DNA from: an uncultured Bacillota bacterium
GTDB taxonomy: Bacteria > Bacillota > Dethiobacteria > DTU022 > UBA8154
Assembly: GCA_937973635.1 (NCBI GenBank)
Contig: CALJJZ010000063.1
Location: 1-54,970 of the forward strand
DNA length: 54,970 bases
Direction: 5' to 3'
Shown in pieces: positions 1 through 6,936 of this stretch (its first letter is position 1; each line of letters starts with the position of its first letter). Both the position numbers and the translations under genes were made by a program. A model generated the notes under the pieces. The model saw nothing but the letters and a program-made list of their open reading frames with translations. It had not been told where the DNA came from and made no database searches.

Positions 1-19
1 TCTTTCCCTGTTCTTGCAT
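1..19 (-). CDS. 5' end of the gene following the NuoE-like subunit (partial)
   Basis: An ATG at 19-17 opens a reading frame (M-Q-E-Q-G-K) that leaves the window at its left edge. A strong ribosome binding site, AGGAGGTG, lies at 25-32 with ordinary spacing. The frame starts 25 bases after the stop of the NuoE-like gene on the same strand, so the two are very likely cotranscribed. In bifurcating hydrogenase and formate dehydrogenase operons a NuoE subunit is normally followed by a NuoF/HydB or ferredoxin-like subunit. Six codons are too few to identify the product, so that is only an expectation. Confidence 0.6.
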
Positions 20-44
20 ACAGGCACCTCCTCGCTCCCTTGCA

Positions 45-557
45 TTAGTTTTGTGCCGCTTGCTCTTTTTGCTGATACTCTTTAATAATTTTGCGGGTGG
101 CATCGGGCGTTAGCTTAGCGTAAGTCTCTTCGCCGATGACCATGACAGGCGATAAGCTGCAACACCCGATACAAGCTACTTTCTCCAGTGTAAAAAGTCC
201 GTCGGGGGTTGTTTCCCCTCCCTTGATGCCCAGCTCATCAGTAATGGCGCCGGAGATAAGCTTGGCCCCGTTAACATGGCAGGCTGTCCCTTCGCAAAGC
301 ATGATAATGTGTTTACCCAAGGGCTGCAGTCGAAATTGAGCGTAAAACGTAACAATTCCATAAATCTTGGCCGGTGAAACCCCAAGTTTATCGGCCACAT
401 AAGCAATACTGTCCTTGGGCACGTAACTAAGCAGTTCTTGAATGTCCTGGAGAATAGGGATAATGGCACTGGGATCTCCCTTGTATTTCCCGACAATTTC
501 GTCGATCTGCCCGTAAGGGATATTTCCTACCCCTAAAGTTTCGGCCGCTCCGGCCAT
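45..557 (-). CDS. NuoE/HydC-type [2Fe-2S] thioredoxin-like subunit of an NAD(P)H-linked redox complex
   Basis: This is the 24-kDa subunit family of complex I, also found as HydC/HndA in NAD(P)-dependent or electron-bifurcating hydrogenases and formate dehydrogenases. It binds one [2Fe-2S] cluster and passes electrons to or from the NuoF-like flavin subunit in the cytoplasm. The four cluster cysteines are visible as CEGTAC (C-x4-C) and CIGCC (C-x3-C) in the second half, after an N-terminal helical domain. Length (170 aa) is normal. I place the start at the ATG at 557 because AGGAG at 567-571 is spaced 9 bases from it; a TTG at 566 is too close. It is the first gene of an operon that leaves the window, so the host complex cannot be named. 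Confidence 0.9.
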   Translation of the reverse strand: MAGAAETLGVGNIPYGQIDEIVGKYKGDPSAIIPILQDIQELLSYVPKDSIAYVADKLGVSPAKIYGIVTFYAQFRLQPLGKHIIMLCEGTACHVNGAKLISGAITDELGIKGGETTPDGLFTLEKVACIGCCSLSPVMVIGEETYAKLTPDATRKIIKEYQQKEQAAQN

Positions 558-672
558 AAGCAACAACTCCTTTACGTGGTTTTCCCCCGTAACACGGGCG
601 GTTTTACAGAACCGTACACTAATTCGCCATTACGTTTAAATTTCCTCTTGCTCTCATATATTCGCAATATTC

Positions 673-1098
673 TCACTCACGCTCCTCCTCACTTAGCCTG
701 ATCCGGTCCAGGACAGCGTTAACAAAACGAGAAGATTCCTCATCCTGATAAAGCCTGGCGAGTTCAATAGCTTCGTTTATAGTTACGGCAGGAGGGATAT
801 CTTTCATATAAAGGGTTTCATAAAGGGCCATTTGCAGGATATTACGTACAACAGGAGCAAGGCGATCTAGCTGCCAGTTAACCAAATAAGGGGCAAGTTT
901 TCTGTTCAATTCTTCTCTCCTGGAGACAACACCCTGTACCAGGTCATTACAAAACGCCTCATCGTGCGGGGACAATGCCAGATGCTGCCCATCACCATTT
1001 TCGATGATATTACGCAGCGCTTCAGCGGGATCATTTGCCCCCATATCATTCATGAACAGAACTTTTAAAGCACATTCACGGGCCAATCTTCTTCTCAA
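673..1098 (-). CDS. nusB: Transcription antitermination factor NusB
   Basis: NusB is a small all-helical RNA-binding protein. With NusE (ribosomal protein S10) it binds boxA in rRNA leaders and supports antitermination. The 141-aa length and family features are clear: an N-terminal RR-LARE-ALK-LF segment, the central APVVRNILQMALYE helix, and the C-terminal PPAVTINEAIELA and FVNAVLDR segments. The start is TTG, chosen because GGAGGG lies 9 bases upstream. A strong terminator between it and the upstream DUF2273 gene suggests that it has its own promoter, and a pair of 13-bp tandem repeats lies just upstream. Confidence 0.95.
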   Translation of the reverse strand: MRRRLARECALKVLFMNDMGANDPAEALRNIIENGDGQHLALSPHDEAFCNDLVQGVVSRREELNRKLAPYLVNWQLDRLAPVVRNILQMALYETLYMKDIPPAVTINEAIELARLYQDEESSRFVNAVLDRIRLSEEERE

Positions 1099-1112
1099 AC
1101 AGCCTTCCCTCC

Positions 1113-1138
1113 ATATTAGCGTAAAATATTAGCGCAAA
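1113..1138 (-). repeat. Two tandem copies of a 13-bp AT-rich unit upstream of nusB
   Basis: On the plus strand the unit ATATTAGCG(T/C)AAA occurs at 1113-1125 and again at 1126-1138, differing at one base. The pair begins one base beyond the GGAGGG ribosome binding site of nusB, so it lies in the nusB leader or promoter. In the sense direction it contributes TAATAT-like hexamers. A regulatory role is only a possibility. Confidence 0.5.
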
Positions 1139-1157
1139 ACGTAAAATTAAGTAAAAT

Positions 1158-1181
1158 AAAAAAAACCACCCGCTCGGGCGG
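1158..1181 (-). terminator. Intrinsic terminator of the asp23-amaP-DUF2273 operon
   Basis: On the minus strand a GC-rich stem (CCGCCC paired with GGGTGG, loop GAGC; 1166-1181) is followed directly by eight T residues (1165-1158). It begins one base after the stop codon of the DUF2273 gene and separates that operon from nusB. Confidence 0.9.
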
Positions 1182-1182
1182 C

Positions 1183-1401
1183 TTAGTGGTCCCGGCCATG
1201 CCACAGTCTGTTTAACACATTTTGAATTTCTTTGCACAGTTCAGTGCGACTGCCAATATATATGCCGGCCAGGACAAAGGCGATAATAAAAAAAGCTTTC
1301 CAGAAACCAAAAATAAGGAAAAGCAATGCCAGAAAGAAGCCTATCAGCCCACCGGCAATTTTTCCCCTGTGCTCATGGACAAAATCATTATTATCGTACA
1401 T
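1183..1401 (-). CDS. DUF2273 small integral membrane protein
   Basis: This 72-aa protein has two closely spaced hydrophobic segments (about residues 16-32 and 35-50, separated by a short FGFWKA turn) with a charged C-terminal tail. That matches the DUF2273 family, which is regularly encoded beside Asp23 and AmaP in Firmicutes. Its biochemical role is not known; the constant neighbourhood suggests that it belongs to the membrane platform for Asp23-type proteins. It follows amaP by 12 bases with its own AAGGTG ribosome binding site and is the last gene before a strong terminator. Confidence 0.85.
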   Translation of the reverse strand: MYDNNDFVHEHRGKIAGGLIGFFLALLFLIFGFWKAFFIIAFVLAGIYIGSRTELCKEIQNVLNRLWHGRDH

Positions 1402-1413
1402 ATTTTCACACCT

Positions 1414-1977
1414 TTAACGGGGGGTTTTCTGTATTTTATCTTGAGCAATATTTTCTACTAAAACTTTTACTTCACTAACGTTCGTCCCGCTAATTTCCTG
1501 GACGTAATCACGCACCTGCCGCTGCAGTTCTCCTGCCAGAGCAGGAATGGGAATATCCGGCAACACCTTAACACGAACATAGATAATCAGTCCCTGCTCT
1601 ATGGCATCAATACGCGTAATGACTTCCCTGATACCGTTAACCCTACGGGAAGCGGCCAGCACCATATTTTCCACGGCTTTAAAAGAAATGCGCACCTCAC
1701 CGATTTCTGTATAACTAACGATATTACCAGTCTCTGATATTTTTTCTTCTCCTTTTGCCCTAGTGCGGCCGCTGGTAAAGAGAGCAATAAGCAAGACCCC
1801 CACTACTACTATAAGGAAACCAAAGGCCGTATAACTATAATTATTAATAAAATGGCTTAAATCAAGTCCTAAAAACATGTTCCCGGGGAAAAGCCCCAGT
1901 GTGAGAAAAACAAAGAGCAGACCACCAATTAATAATATTATCCCAACGATAGTAAAAAAGGCTTTTACACCTGTCAT
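1414..1977 (-). CDS. amaP: Alkaline shock response membrane anchor protein AmaP
   Basis: In staphylococci AmaP anchors Asp23 to the membrane. Here two N-terminal transmembrane helices (about residues 7-30 and 50-68) precede a cytoplasmic DUF322/Asp23-like domain recognisable from the pattern around EVRISFKAVENMVLAASRRV and the later LAGELQRQVRDYV-EISG segment. Length (187 aa) is typical. The gene lies between asp23 and DUF2273 on the same strand, with a 14-bp perfect inverted repeat between asp23 and its ribosome binding site. That hairpin may lower AmaP synthesis relative to the abundant Asp23. Confidence 0.88.
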   Translation of the reverse strand: MTGVKAFFTIVGIILLIGGLLFVFLTLGLFPGNMFLGLDLSHFINNYSYTAFGFLIVVVGVLLIALFTSGRTRAKGEEKISETGNIVSYTEIGEVRISFKAVENMVLAASRRVNGIREVITRIDAIEQGLIIYVRVKVLPDIPIPALAGELQRQVRDYVQEISGTNVSEVKVLVENIAQDKIQKTPR

Positions 1978-2004
1978 TTTTTTTCTCCCTTCTCTGAAAA
2001 CAAA

Positions 2005-2045
2005 GGTAACCTGCCGGCATTAAAAGTAAAAGCCGGCAGGTTACC
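2005..2045 (-). repeat. Perfect 14-bp inverted repeat between asp23 and amaP
   Basis: Arms at 2005-2018 and 2032-2045 (GGTAACCTGCCGGC and its exact complement) flank a 13-base loop. In the transcribed direction the stem is followed by TTTGTTTTC, a broken T-tract, and then by the amaP ribosome binding site. It therefore looks like a leaky terminator or an mRNA-stabilising hairpin rather than a full operon end. Confidence 0.75.
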
Positions 2046-2052
2046 ATTAGCA

Positions 2053-2445
2053 TTACTTGCTCAAATCATCTGTTTCTTTTTCCTTTTGTTGAGGGAAACT
2101 GACGCCCTGTACATGAACGTTAACGCTTACTACACTTAAGCCGGTCATTGTTTCTATTGCTTTTTTTACGTTTTCCTGAACGTTCCAGGCAACATCAGGG
2201 ATACGGGAGCCATAACCTACAATAAGATATAAATCAACAGCAGCTTCCTGTTCCCCTACTTCCACTTTAACCCCCTTGGACAAATTTTTGCGGCCAAGGG
2301 CCTCGGCGATTCCTCCCACAATGCCACCGCTCATGCTGGCCACGCCTTCAATCTCTGTTGCCGCAAGACCGGCAATAATGGAAACAACTTCATCAGCTAT
2401 GCGAATGGCACCAAGCTCAGAAGGCAAAGAACGACCTTCACTCAT
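2053..2445 (-). CDS. Asp23/Gls24 family envelope stress response protein
   Basis: This 130-aa protein has a single DUF322 (Asp23/Gls24) domain. Its signature is clear in GAIRIADEVVSIIAGLAATE near residues 11-30, in the glycine-rich GGIVGGIAEALG loop, and in the VDLYLIVGYGSRIPDVAW strand region. Such proteins are abundant, membrane-associated through AmaP, and linked to cell-envelope stress. It is the first gene of the asp23-amaP-DUF2273 operon, preceded by AAGGAGGG and a well-formed sigma-A promoter about 50 bases upstream. The product also resembles Bacillus YloU/YqhY, so I give no symbol. Confidence 0.9.
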   Translation of the reverse strand: MSEGRSLPSELGAIRIADEVVSIIAGLAATEIEGVASMSGGIVGGIAEALGRKNLSKGVKVEVGEQEAAVDLYLIVGYGSRIPDVAWNVQENVKKAIETMTGLSVVSVNVHVQGVSFPQQKEKETDDLSK

Positions 2446-2494
2446 TTTGTTTTATCCCTCCTTTTATATTGGCAATGAAAAGCGGGACATCATT

Positions 2495-2522
2495 ATTATA
2501 GCACAAAACACATAATTTACAA
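2495..2522 (-). promoter_or_regulatory. Sigma-A type promoter of the asp23 operon
   Basis: On the minus strand TTGTAA (-35, 2522-2517) and a perfect TATAAT (-10, 2500-2495) are separated by 16 bases. A TGC just before the -10 gives an extended -10 element. The predicted start lies about 40 bases upstream of the asp23 ATG. Spacing is one base short of ideal. Confidence 0.65.
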
Positions 2523-2587
2523 GGTTAACGGCCTAATCCTGTCATTATCTTCCCTATTTAGCTCATTTTGCTGCGGTATTTTATTTC

Positions 2588-3142
2588 CTATTGTTGTTGT
2601 ATAACCTGTATTTTTTCCCGAGGGAACCCGGCAACTGCTGCAACCATTTCTGCAATACGCCAGAATTCTTCCTCACTGAGCCCTTCGCTGTGAACCATTA
2701 CCGTAACACCATCTTTACCGCCAAAAAAAATAGCATCTTTATATCCCTGAGCCTTTAACATATTTTCCACGATTAATTCTTTTTCCATAAGTTCCACAAG
2801 CTTTAGCACCTGGATTTCTGCTTCACGGCGGGAATCGGCACCGGCATAGGTATTGTTTATAATATCATTCAGGACTTCCAACTCCTGCCCCCTGACCCGA
2901 TCCCTTTCCAGGCGGTACTCTACAAAGAAAGCATGGGCATCATCATATTTCCACCCGGCTGGGTCGTTGGGCATTTCCTCTGCCAGCAGTGATTGAATAA
3001 CTGATTCATCGGGGACTACTTCAATTAAACTCATCTCTTTCTCCAAGGTATGCACTAAAAAATAGATGAGAATTAAACCAAGAATAATACCGATTAACCA
3101 ATATTTTCTTTTCTCCACATAGGCCGGCCCTTCTTCTTTCAT
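2588..3142 (-). CDS. spoIIIAH: Stage III sporulation protein AH
   Basis: SpoIIIAH is anchored in the mother-cell membrane and projects into the space between mother cell and forespore. There it binds SpoIIQ (or its clostridial equivalent) and forms part of the feeding-tube channel. The protein has one N-terminal transmembrane helix (about residues 13-30, YWLIGIILGLILIYFLV) and an extracytoplasmic YscJ-like domain carrying the conserved EAEIQVLKLVELMEKELIVE-type helix and KGYKDA-like strand (here AQGYKDAIFF). Length is 184 aa. It is the last gene of the eight-gene spoIIIA operon, followed by 142 bases that hold the asp23 promoter. Confidence 0.93.
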   Translation of the reverse strand: MKEEGPAYVEKRKYWLIGIILGLILIYFLVHTLEKEMSLIEVVPDESVIQSLLAEEMPNDPAGWKYDDAHAFFVEYRLERDRVRGQELEVLNDIINNTYAGADSRREAEIQVLKLVELMEKELIVENMLKAQGYKDAIFFGGKDGVTVMVHSEGLSEEEFWRIAEMVAAVAGFPREKIQVIQQQ

Positions 3143-3172
3143 TCTTCAGGCACCTCTTTCCCTGAATCTCTT

Positions 3173-3811
3173 TTATTGCTTGCCAGTTTCCATGCCAAAA
3201 GGAAGGAAAGCAATACGGTGGACCGGTATGTTAAAGACGCTCTGGACAGCGCGCACTACCTTCAGGCGAAGAAAACTATTTTCCGCTCCTTTAGCTACAA
3301 CGATAACCCCCTTTATTTCCGGCATATTTTCCTTTAAAAGGAGCGCCTTTTCACCTCCCCCTCCCTCTCGTAAAAGAACCTGGCTTTCACGACGGTTTAA
3401 ATCTATTATTTCCCTGGTGCCCCCTTCCCGGTCCTGTTCCAGTGTATTACGCCTGCTTTCATCATATGCTCGGGCATAGATGGCTTCTTTACTGCTATAA
3501 TATGTAATAAATACCCGTACATTGCTTATTCCATCTATATGCTCCAGTACCTCTTCCAATGCACGTGCCAGCTCCGCTTCATAGCTCTGTCCCTGTAACA
3601 CGGGCAATGTTTCCTGAACGTTTCTTGTCTTTTCTGTCTTCGGCTGTATATACATGAAAGGACCGGCAAACATTAATATTATACCCAGCGAAAGCAATAA
3701 TAATAGAAAGAGACCTTTTTTACCTTTTTCACCCTTTCCCGTCATATCTAAAAGCCCTCTCCAGGAGGAAAAAAAGTTTTTATTATTTGTTTTCTGTTGC
3801 AATTTTTTCAC
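3173..3811 (-). CDS. spoIIIAG: Stage III sporulation protein AG
   Basis: SpoIIIAG forms the large oligomeric ring of the SpoIIIA-SpoIIQ channel. A cytoplasmic lead of about 30 residues precedes one transmembrane segment (about residues 33-55, KKGLFLLLLLSLGIILMFAG). The extracellular part has the ring-building motif seen around YEAELARALEEVLEHIDGISNVRVFI, a middle insertion, and a VKGVIVVAKGA-like strand (here IKGVIVVAKGA). The annotated GTG at 3811 nearly abuts the spoIIIAF stop. A TTG at 3802, with AGAGGTG 6 bases upstream, is an alternative start that removes three residues. Confidence 0.93.
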   Translation of the reverse strand: MKKLQQKTNNKNFFSSWRGLLDMTGKGEKGKKGLFLLLLLSLGIILMFAGPFMYIQPKTEKTRNVQETLPVLQGQSYEAELARALEEVLEHIDGISNVRVFITYYSSKEAIYARAYDESRRNTLEQDREGGTREIIDLNRRESQVLLREGGGGEKALLLKENMPEIKGVIVVAKGAENSFLRLKVVRAVQSVFNIPVHRIAFLPFGMETGKQ

Positions 3812-3814
3812 CTC

Positions 3815-4465
3815 TCAGCGAACAATATTTACACTGACCCTTTCATCCGCAAGCAGGAAATAGCCAGCCAAATATTTTGCAATAGCGGCCTCTTCTGCTG
3901 TTTGACCGGGAAATTTTTCCTCAGCCTTTTCTGATTCCTGAAACTGAGATCTTTTCTGTCCACGTGCCACAGAAATATTAACTTCCTCTACAGGAAAGCT
4001 GCCAGTGTCAGCATTATTACTACTTATTTTGACCATGAACACAATCATATTTTTAATTGCACCAAAATATGGGCTCTCCGGATCTTCATCCAGGACTACT
4101 TCCAACTCAATTAGGTCACCTCCATATTCTCTGGCAAGAAGGTTCTCTACGATTATGAAAATATGGTAACGATAATCATTTATCGCCTCTTTAAGTCCGT
4201 CATCCCTCATCTTTTTGCCACGCTGCATAATCATGGCAAGTTCTTCTTTTCCACTAGGAACGGCAAGGAAAACAGGCGTATCCCAGACAGGAGCCAGCCT
4301 CATAATCTGTTTGATCGGCGACAGAAGCGTAAGGATGAGCAGAATACCTACCAGCATCCGCAGGTAACGGCGAAACTGACCATGGGGTAAGATCATCTCC
4401 AACAATGTGGCCAGAAAAATAAGAATAACCAGATGACGGATTAACCCCCCTAATATTTCCATCAT
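3815..4465 (-). CDS. spoIIIAF: Stage III sporulation protein AF
   Basis: SpoIIIAF is a membrane component of the mother-cell SpoIIIA channel complex. Two N-terminal transmembrane helices (about residues 8-25 and 35-52) are separated by the family-typical short loop LPHGQFRRYLRMLVGILL. A soluble domain with a ring-building-like fold follows. The ATG is preceded by AGGAGG at good spacing. The reading frame ends 3 bases before spoIIIAG, so the two are translationally close. At 216 aa it is of ordinary length for the family. Confidence 0.92.
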   Translation of the reverse strand: MMEILGGLIRHLVILIFLATLLEMILPHGQFRRYLRMLVGILLILTLLSPIKQIMRLAPVWDTPVFLAVPSGKEELAMIMQRGKKMRDDGLKEAINDYRYHIFIIVENLLAREYGGDLIELEVVLDEDPESPYFGAIKNMIVFMVKISSNNADTGSFPVEEVNISVARGQKRSQFQESEKAEEKFPGQTAEEAAIAKYLAGYFLLADERVSVNIVR

Positions 4466-4482
4466 TTTTCTTTCCTCCTACC

Positions 4483-5709
4483 TCATCTTAACATCATAAC
4501 CCCATTGCTCACCCCAACAATAATTGCCACGCCGATAAAAAAAGAAAGGGCAACTGTGACTACAGCGGCAAAAATCAGTGTCAGGCAATTTCCCATAGTA
4601 TCAAGGGCGGCAGCAAGGCTGTTTTCACCAAGGGGTTGAATTAAGGCCCCCGATAACTTGTAAATTATTACCAGAGAAAGCAGCTTTATTAACGGAAAGA
4701 CGACTATCAGCACTAAAAGAACAAGGCCTGTAATTGTAGCTGTATTTTTTAAAAGTAAAGAATAACCGAGCACTGTCTCCACCGCATCGGCCATGGCCCG
4801 TCCTACTACCGGGACAAATGTTCCCGTTACAAACTTTGCTGTACGCAGGGATACTGCGTCCCCGATCCCGGCGGCTACTCCCTGCACCCCGGTAATGCCT
4901 ACAAAAACAGTAAGCATCAGGCTAATCCCCCAGATACTGATATCGCGGAAAAAAGAAGCCAGACGATCAATTTTAAAGTCAGGAGAGAAATGATTAAGCA
5001 AATAAAGTATGGTAGAAAAAAAAATTAAAGGGAAAAAGATATTTTTTACCAGTGACGCAATCAAATTTATGGAAACAATAATAAGGGGATGGAAAAGGGC
5101 TGCAGAAGTTATATGTCCAAGGGAAGCAATCAGCGTCAGCAGTACAGGTAAAAGGGCAAGCATAAAGTTTACCATATTATTGATAGTCTCCCTACCGATT
5201 TGAATTGCCAGGGAAAAACTGCCCAAGGCCAGACCTAAAAGGATAAAAAAGATAACTGCTTCTGTCATGCGGGCCACTTCCTGACTGGCAAATGAACCCT
5301 GCAAACTTTTTAGCAAAGATGCGGCCACAGCAAGTAAAAGTAACTGCCCCATTAGTCTTATATTTGCCAGAATTTCTTTAAAGAGATATTGAAGCAGTCC
5401 ATTAAACAACTCCCCTAGGCCAGGCAATAGTTTATTACCCTCGTGTCGCCAAATTTCCCTGATATCCCAGACAGGCAGGTACTCCCCCAAATCTCGTTCC
5501 AGTTCGCGCCAGTGGTCTTCAACCCTTTGCCAGCCTTCAACAGGCAAAAATGGCTCCTTTTCTTCTGCCGTATTAAAGGCACTGCTTTTCCATTCCCTTG
5601 TTGGTAAAGGAACAATACTCTCCTCTGCCGCCGCGAGAGAAAATAAAAACAAAGGGAAAAGTAAGCTAAACAATAAAAGGCATTTATTTTTCTTCTTCTT
5701 CTTCTTCAT
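4483..5709 (-). CDS. spoIIIAE: Stage III sporulation protein AE
   Basis: SpoIIIAE is the polytopic membrane subunit of the SpoIIIA complex. A basic, lysine-rich start and hydrophobic run (about residues 9-27, ending SLAAAEE) form a signal peptide. A periplasm-side soluble stretch and then about seven to eight transmembrane helices follow. Family landmarks include the segment containing GITGVQGVAAGIGDAVSLRT and the following KFVTGTFVPVVGRAMADA. The 408-aa length is typical. It sits in the canonical order between spoIIIAD and spoIIIAF. Confidence 0.95.
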   Translation of the reverse strand: MKKKKKKNKCLLLFSLLFPLFLFSLAAAEESIVPLPTREWKSSAFNTAEEKEPFLPVEGWQRVEDHWRELERDLGEYLPVWDIREIWRHEGNKLLPGLGELFNGLLQYLFKEILANIRLMGQLLLLAVAASLLKSLQGSFASQEVARMTEAVIFFILLGLALGSFSLAIQIGRETINNMVNFMLALLPVLLTLIASLGHITSAALFHPLIIVSINLIASLVKNIFFPLIFFSTILYLLNHFSPDFKIDRLASFFRDISIWGISLMLTVFVGITGVQGVAAGIGDAVSLRTAKFVTGTFVPVVGRAMADAVETVLGYSLLLKNTATITGLVLLVLIVVFPLIKLLSLVIIYKLSGALIQPLGENSLAAALDTMGNCLTLIFAAVVTVALSFFIGVAIIVGVSNGVMMLR

Positions 5710-5728
5710 AGTTCATCTTTCTCCAGCT

Positions 5729-6115
5729 TCAGGGAATAATATTAACAATACTTTCCAACACCATAATTAATATAGGGATAGTCATCACCAGGATCATAAG
5801 TTTTCCAGCAAATTCGATTTTTAAAGCCACATTTCCCTCGCCTGCGTCACGACAAATCTGGGCACCAAACTCCGCCAGATAAGCTATGCCTATAACCCGT
5901 AGAAGGGTGCGTAAAAAAACTGCATTCACCTCTGCTTTTAAGGCAAGTTCGCTAATAATCTCTACAATTAAGCGAAGATAGTCAAGAAGATAAAGAATAA
6001 AGATAATGCCGACAGCAATGGAGAGAAGCTGTCCTATCTCCGGGCGCTGTTGGCGAATAAACAAGATAAAAACAGTAGCCATAACGCCAAAACCGACAAG
6101 TTGCCCTATTTCCAT
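5729..6115 (-). CDS. spoIIIAD: Stage III sporulation protein AD
   Basis: SpoIIIAD is a small membrane protein of the SpoIIIA complex with four predicted hydrophobic helices in 128 aa. The ends are characteristic: an N-terminal IGQLVGFGVMATVFILFIRQ helix and the EFGAQICRDAGEGNVALKIE loop before the last membrane segment. I chose the ATG at 6115 because GGGGC lies 8 bases upstream. A TTG six bases further up (6121) would add two residues. Confidence 0.93.
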   Translation of the reverse strand: MEIGQLVGFGVMATVFILFIRQQRPEIGQLLSIAVGIIFILYLLDYLRLIVEIISELALKAEVNAVFLRTLLRVIGIAYLAEFGAQICRDAGEGNVALKIEFAGKLMILVMTIPILIMVLESIVNIIP

Positions 6116-6163
6116 ATTCAACGCCCCATTGAAGGTTATTTTTTAGTTTTTTAAAGAGCTGTT

Positions 6164-6370
6164 TCAATAAAGATTAAAAATAACCCTAATGTTGGCAAAA
6201 AGATCAGCGAGCAATTGGAGCACAAGCAACAGCACAATTACCACGCCTACCAGGGTAAGCATCTGGGCTTGCTCCTCTTTCCCTGCTTGTTTAAGCACAA
6301 TATTAAGTACAGATATAAAAATTCCAATGCCGGCAATTTGAAACAGCAAGTCCACCCTCAGGTTTTCCAC
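6164..6370 (-). CDS. spoIIIAC: Stage III sporulation protein AC
   Basis: This 68-aa, two-helix membrane protein resembles the F-type ATPase c-subunit in layout and belongs to the SpoIIIA channel. The conserved stretch LLFQIAGIGIFISVLNIVLK followed by QAGKEEQAQM identifies it. The start is GTG, with AAAGGGG 7 bases upstream. It lies between spoIIIAB and spoIIIAD in the standard order. Confidence 0.94.
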   Translation of the reverse strand: MENLRVDLLFQIAGIGIFISVLNIVLKQAGKEEQAQMLTLVGVVIVLLLVLQLLADLFANIRVIFNLY

Positions 6371-6408
6371 ATTTTAACCCCTTTCAAAAAAATAGGTCGT
6401 TACGGTCG

Positions 6409-6933
6409 TTACAGCAGGAGAATTACAATGGTAAGGCCACCAAGAAGGCCTAGATAACGCCATACTTTTTCGTTCTTCCCCTGCTCGTTTTTTGCTTCCA
6501 GCAAGGCCTGTCGTAACAATTCTTGCATCAGGGTTACCTGTTTTAATTGGTCCTTTTTATCTCCCCGCCCCCAAATTAAGCCCATCTTGTTCAGCAACTC
6601 CATTTGCCCTCCAGCCAACTCCATTTCATCCTGCCTGTCCTGCAGAGCTTTATGCCAGCACTCTGTAGCGTTTAACCCTTCTTTTTTTTCCAGGTACGCA
6701 GCAGATTGCATGAAGAGTTGACCAACCGGCCCGTGTACCCTTTGAGCTATGGACTGGAATACTTCTGGCAGCAGGGCAACCCCAAAATTTATTTCAGCTT
6801 TAAATATTTCCAATGTTAGAAGAAATTCTTCAAGATACCGCACTCTATTTTTATAAGTTGCAGCAATAGAACAACCAAAGAGATAGGCAGAAGTTATGAT
6901 TAAAGCCGCTCCCATCAGGCTGGCAGTGAACAT
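6409..6933 (-). CDS. spoIIIAB: Stage III sporulation protein AB
   Basis: SpoIIIAB is a GspF-like membrane component of the SpoIIIA complex. The protein has an N-terminal transmembrane helix (about residues 4-22), a helical cytoplasmic domain starting RVRYLEEFLLTLEIFKAEI, and a C-terminal hydrophobic helix (about residues 160-174). Its GWGRGDKKDQ-like loop (here GLIWGRGDKKDQLKQ) is a family landmark. The ATG lies 3 bases after the spoIIIAA stop, so translation is probably coupled. Confidence 0.93.
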   Translation of the reverse strand: MFTASLMGAALIITSAYLFGCSIAATYKNRVRYLEEFLLTLEIFKAEINFGVALLPEVFQSIAQRVHGPVGQLFMQSAAYLEKKEGLNATECWHKALQDRQDEMELAGGQMELLNKMGLIWGRGDKKDQLKQVTLMQELLRQALLEAKNEQGKNEKVWRYLGLLGGLTIVILLL

Positions 6934-6936
6934 CTT

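Noticed and set aside
586-614. Two short hairpins upstream of the NuoE-like gene as a terminator of nusB
   Set aside because: Neither is followed by a T-tract on the minus strand, and the stems are short.
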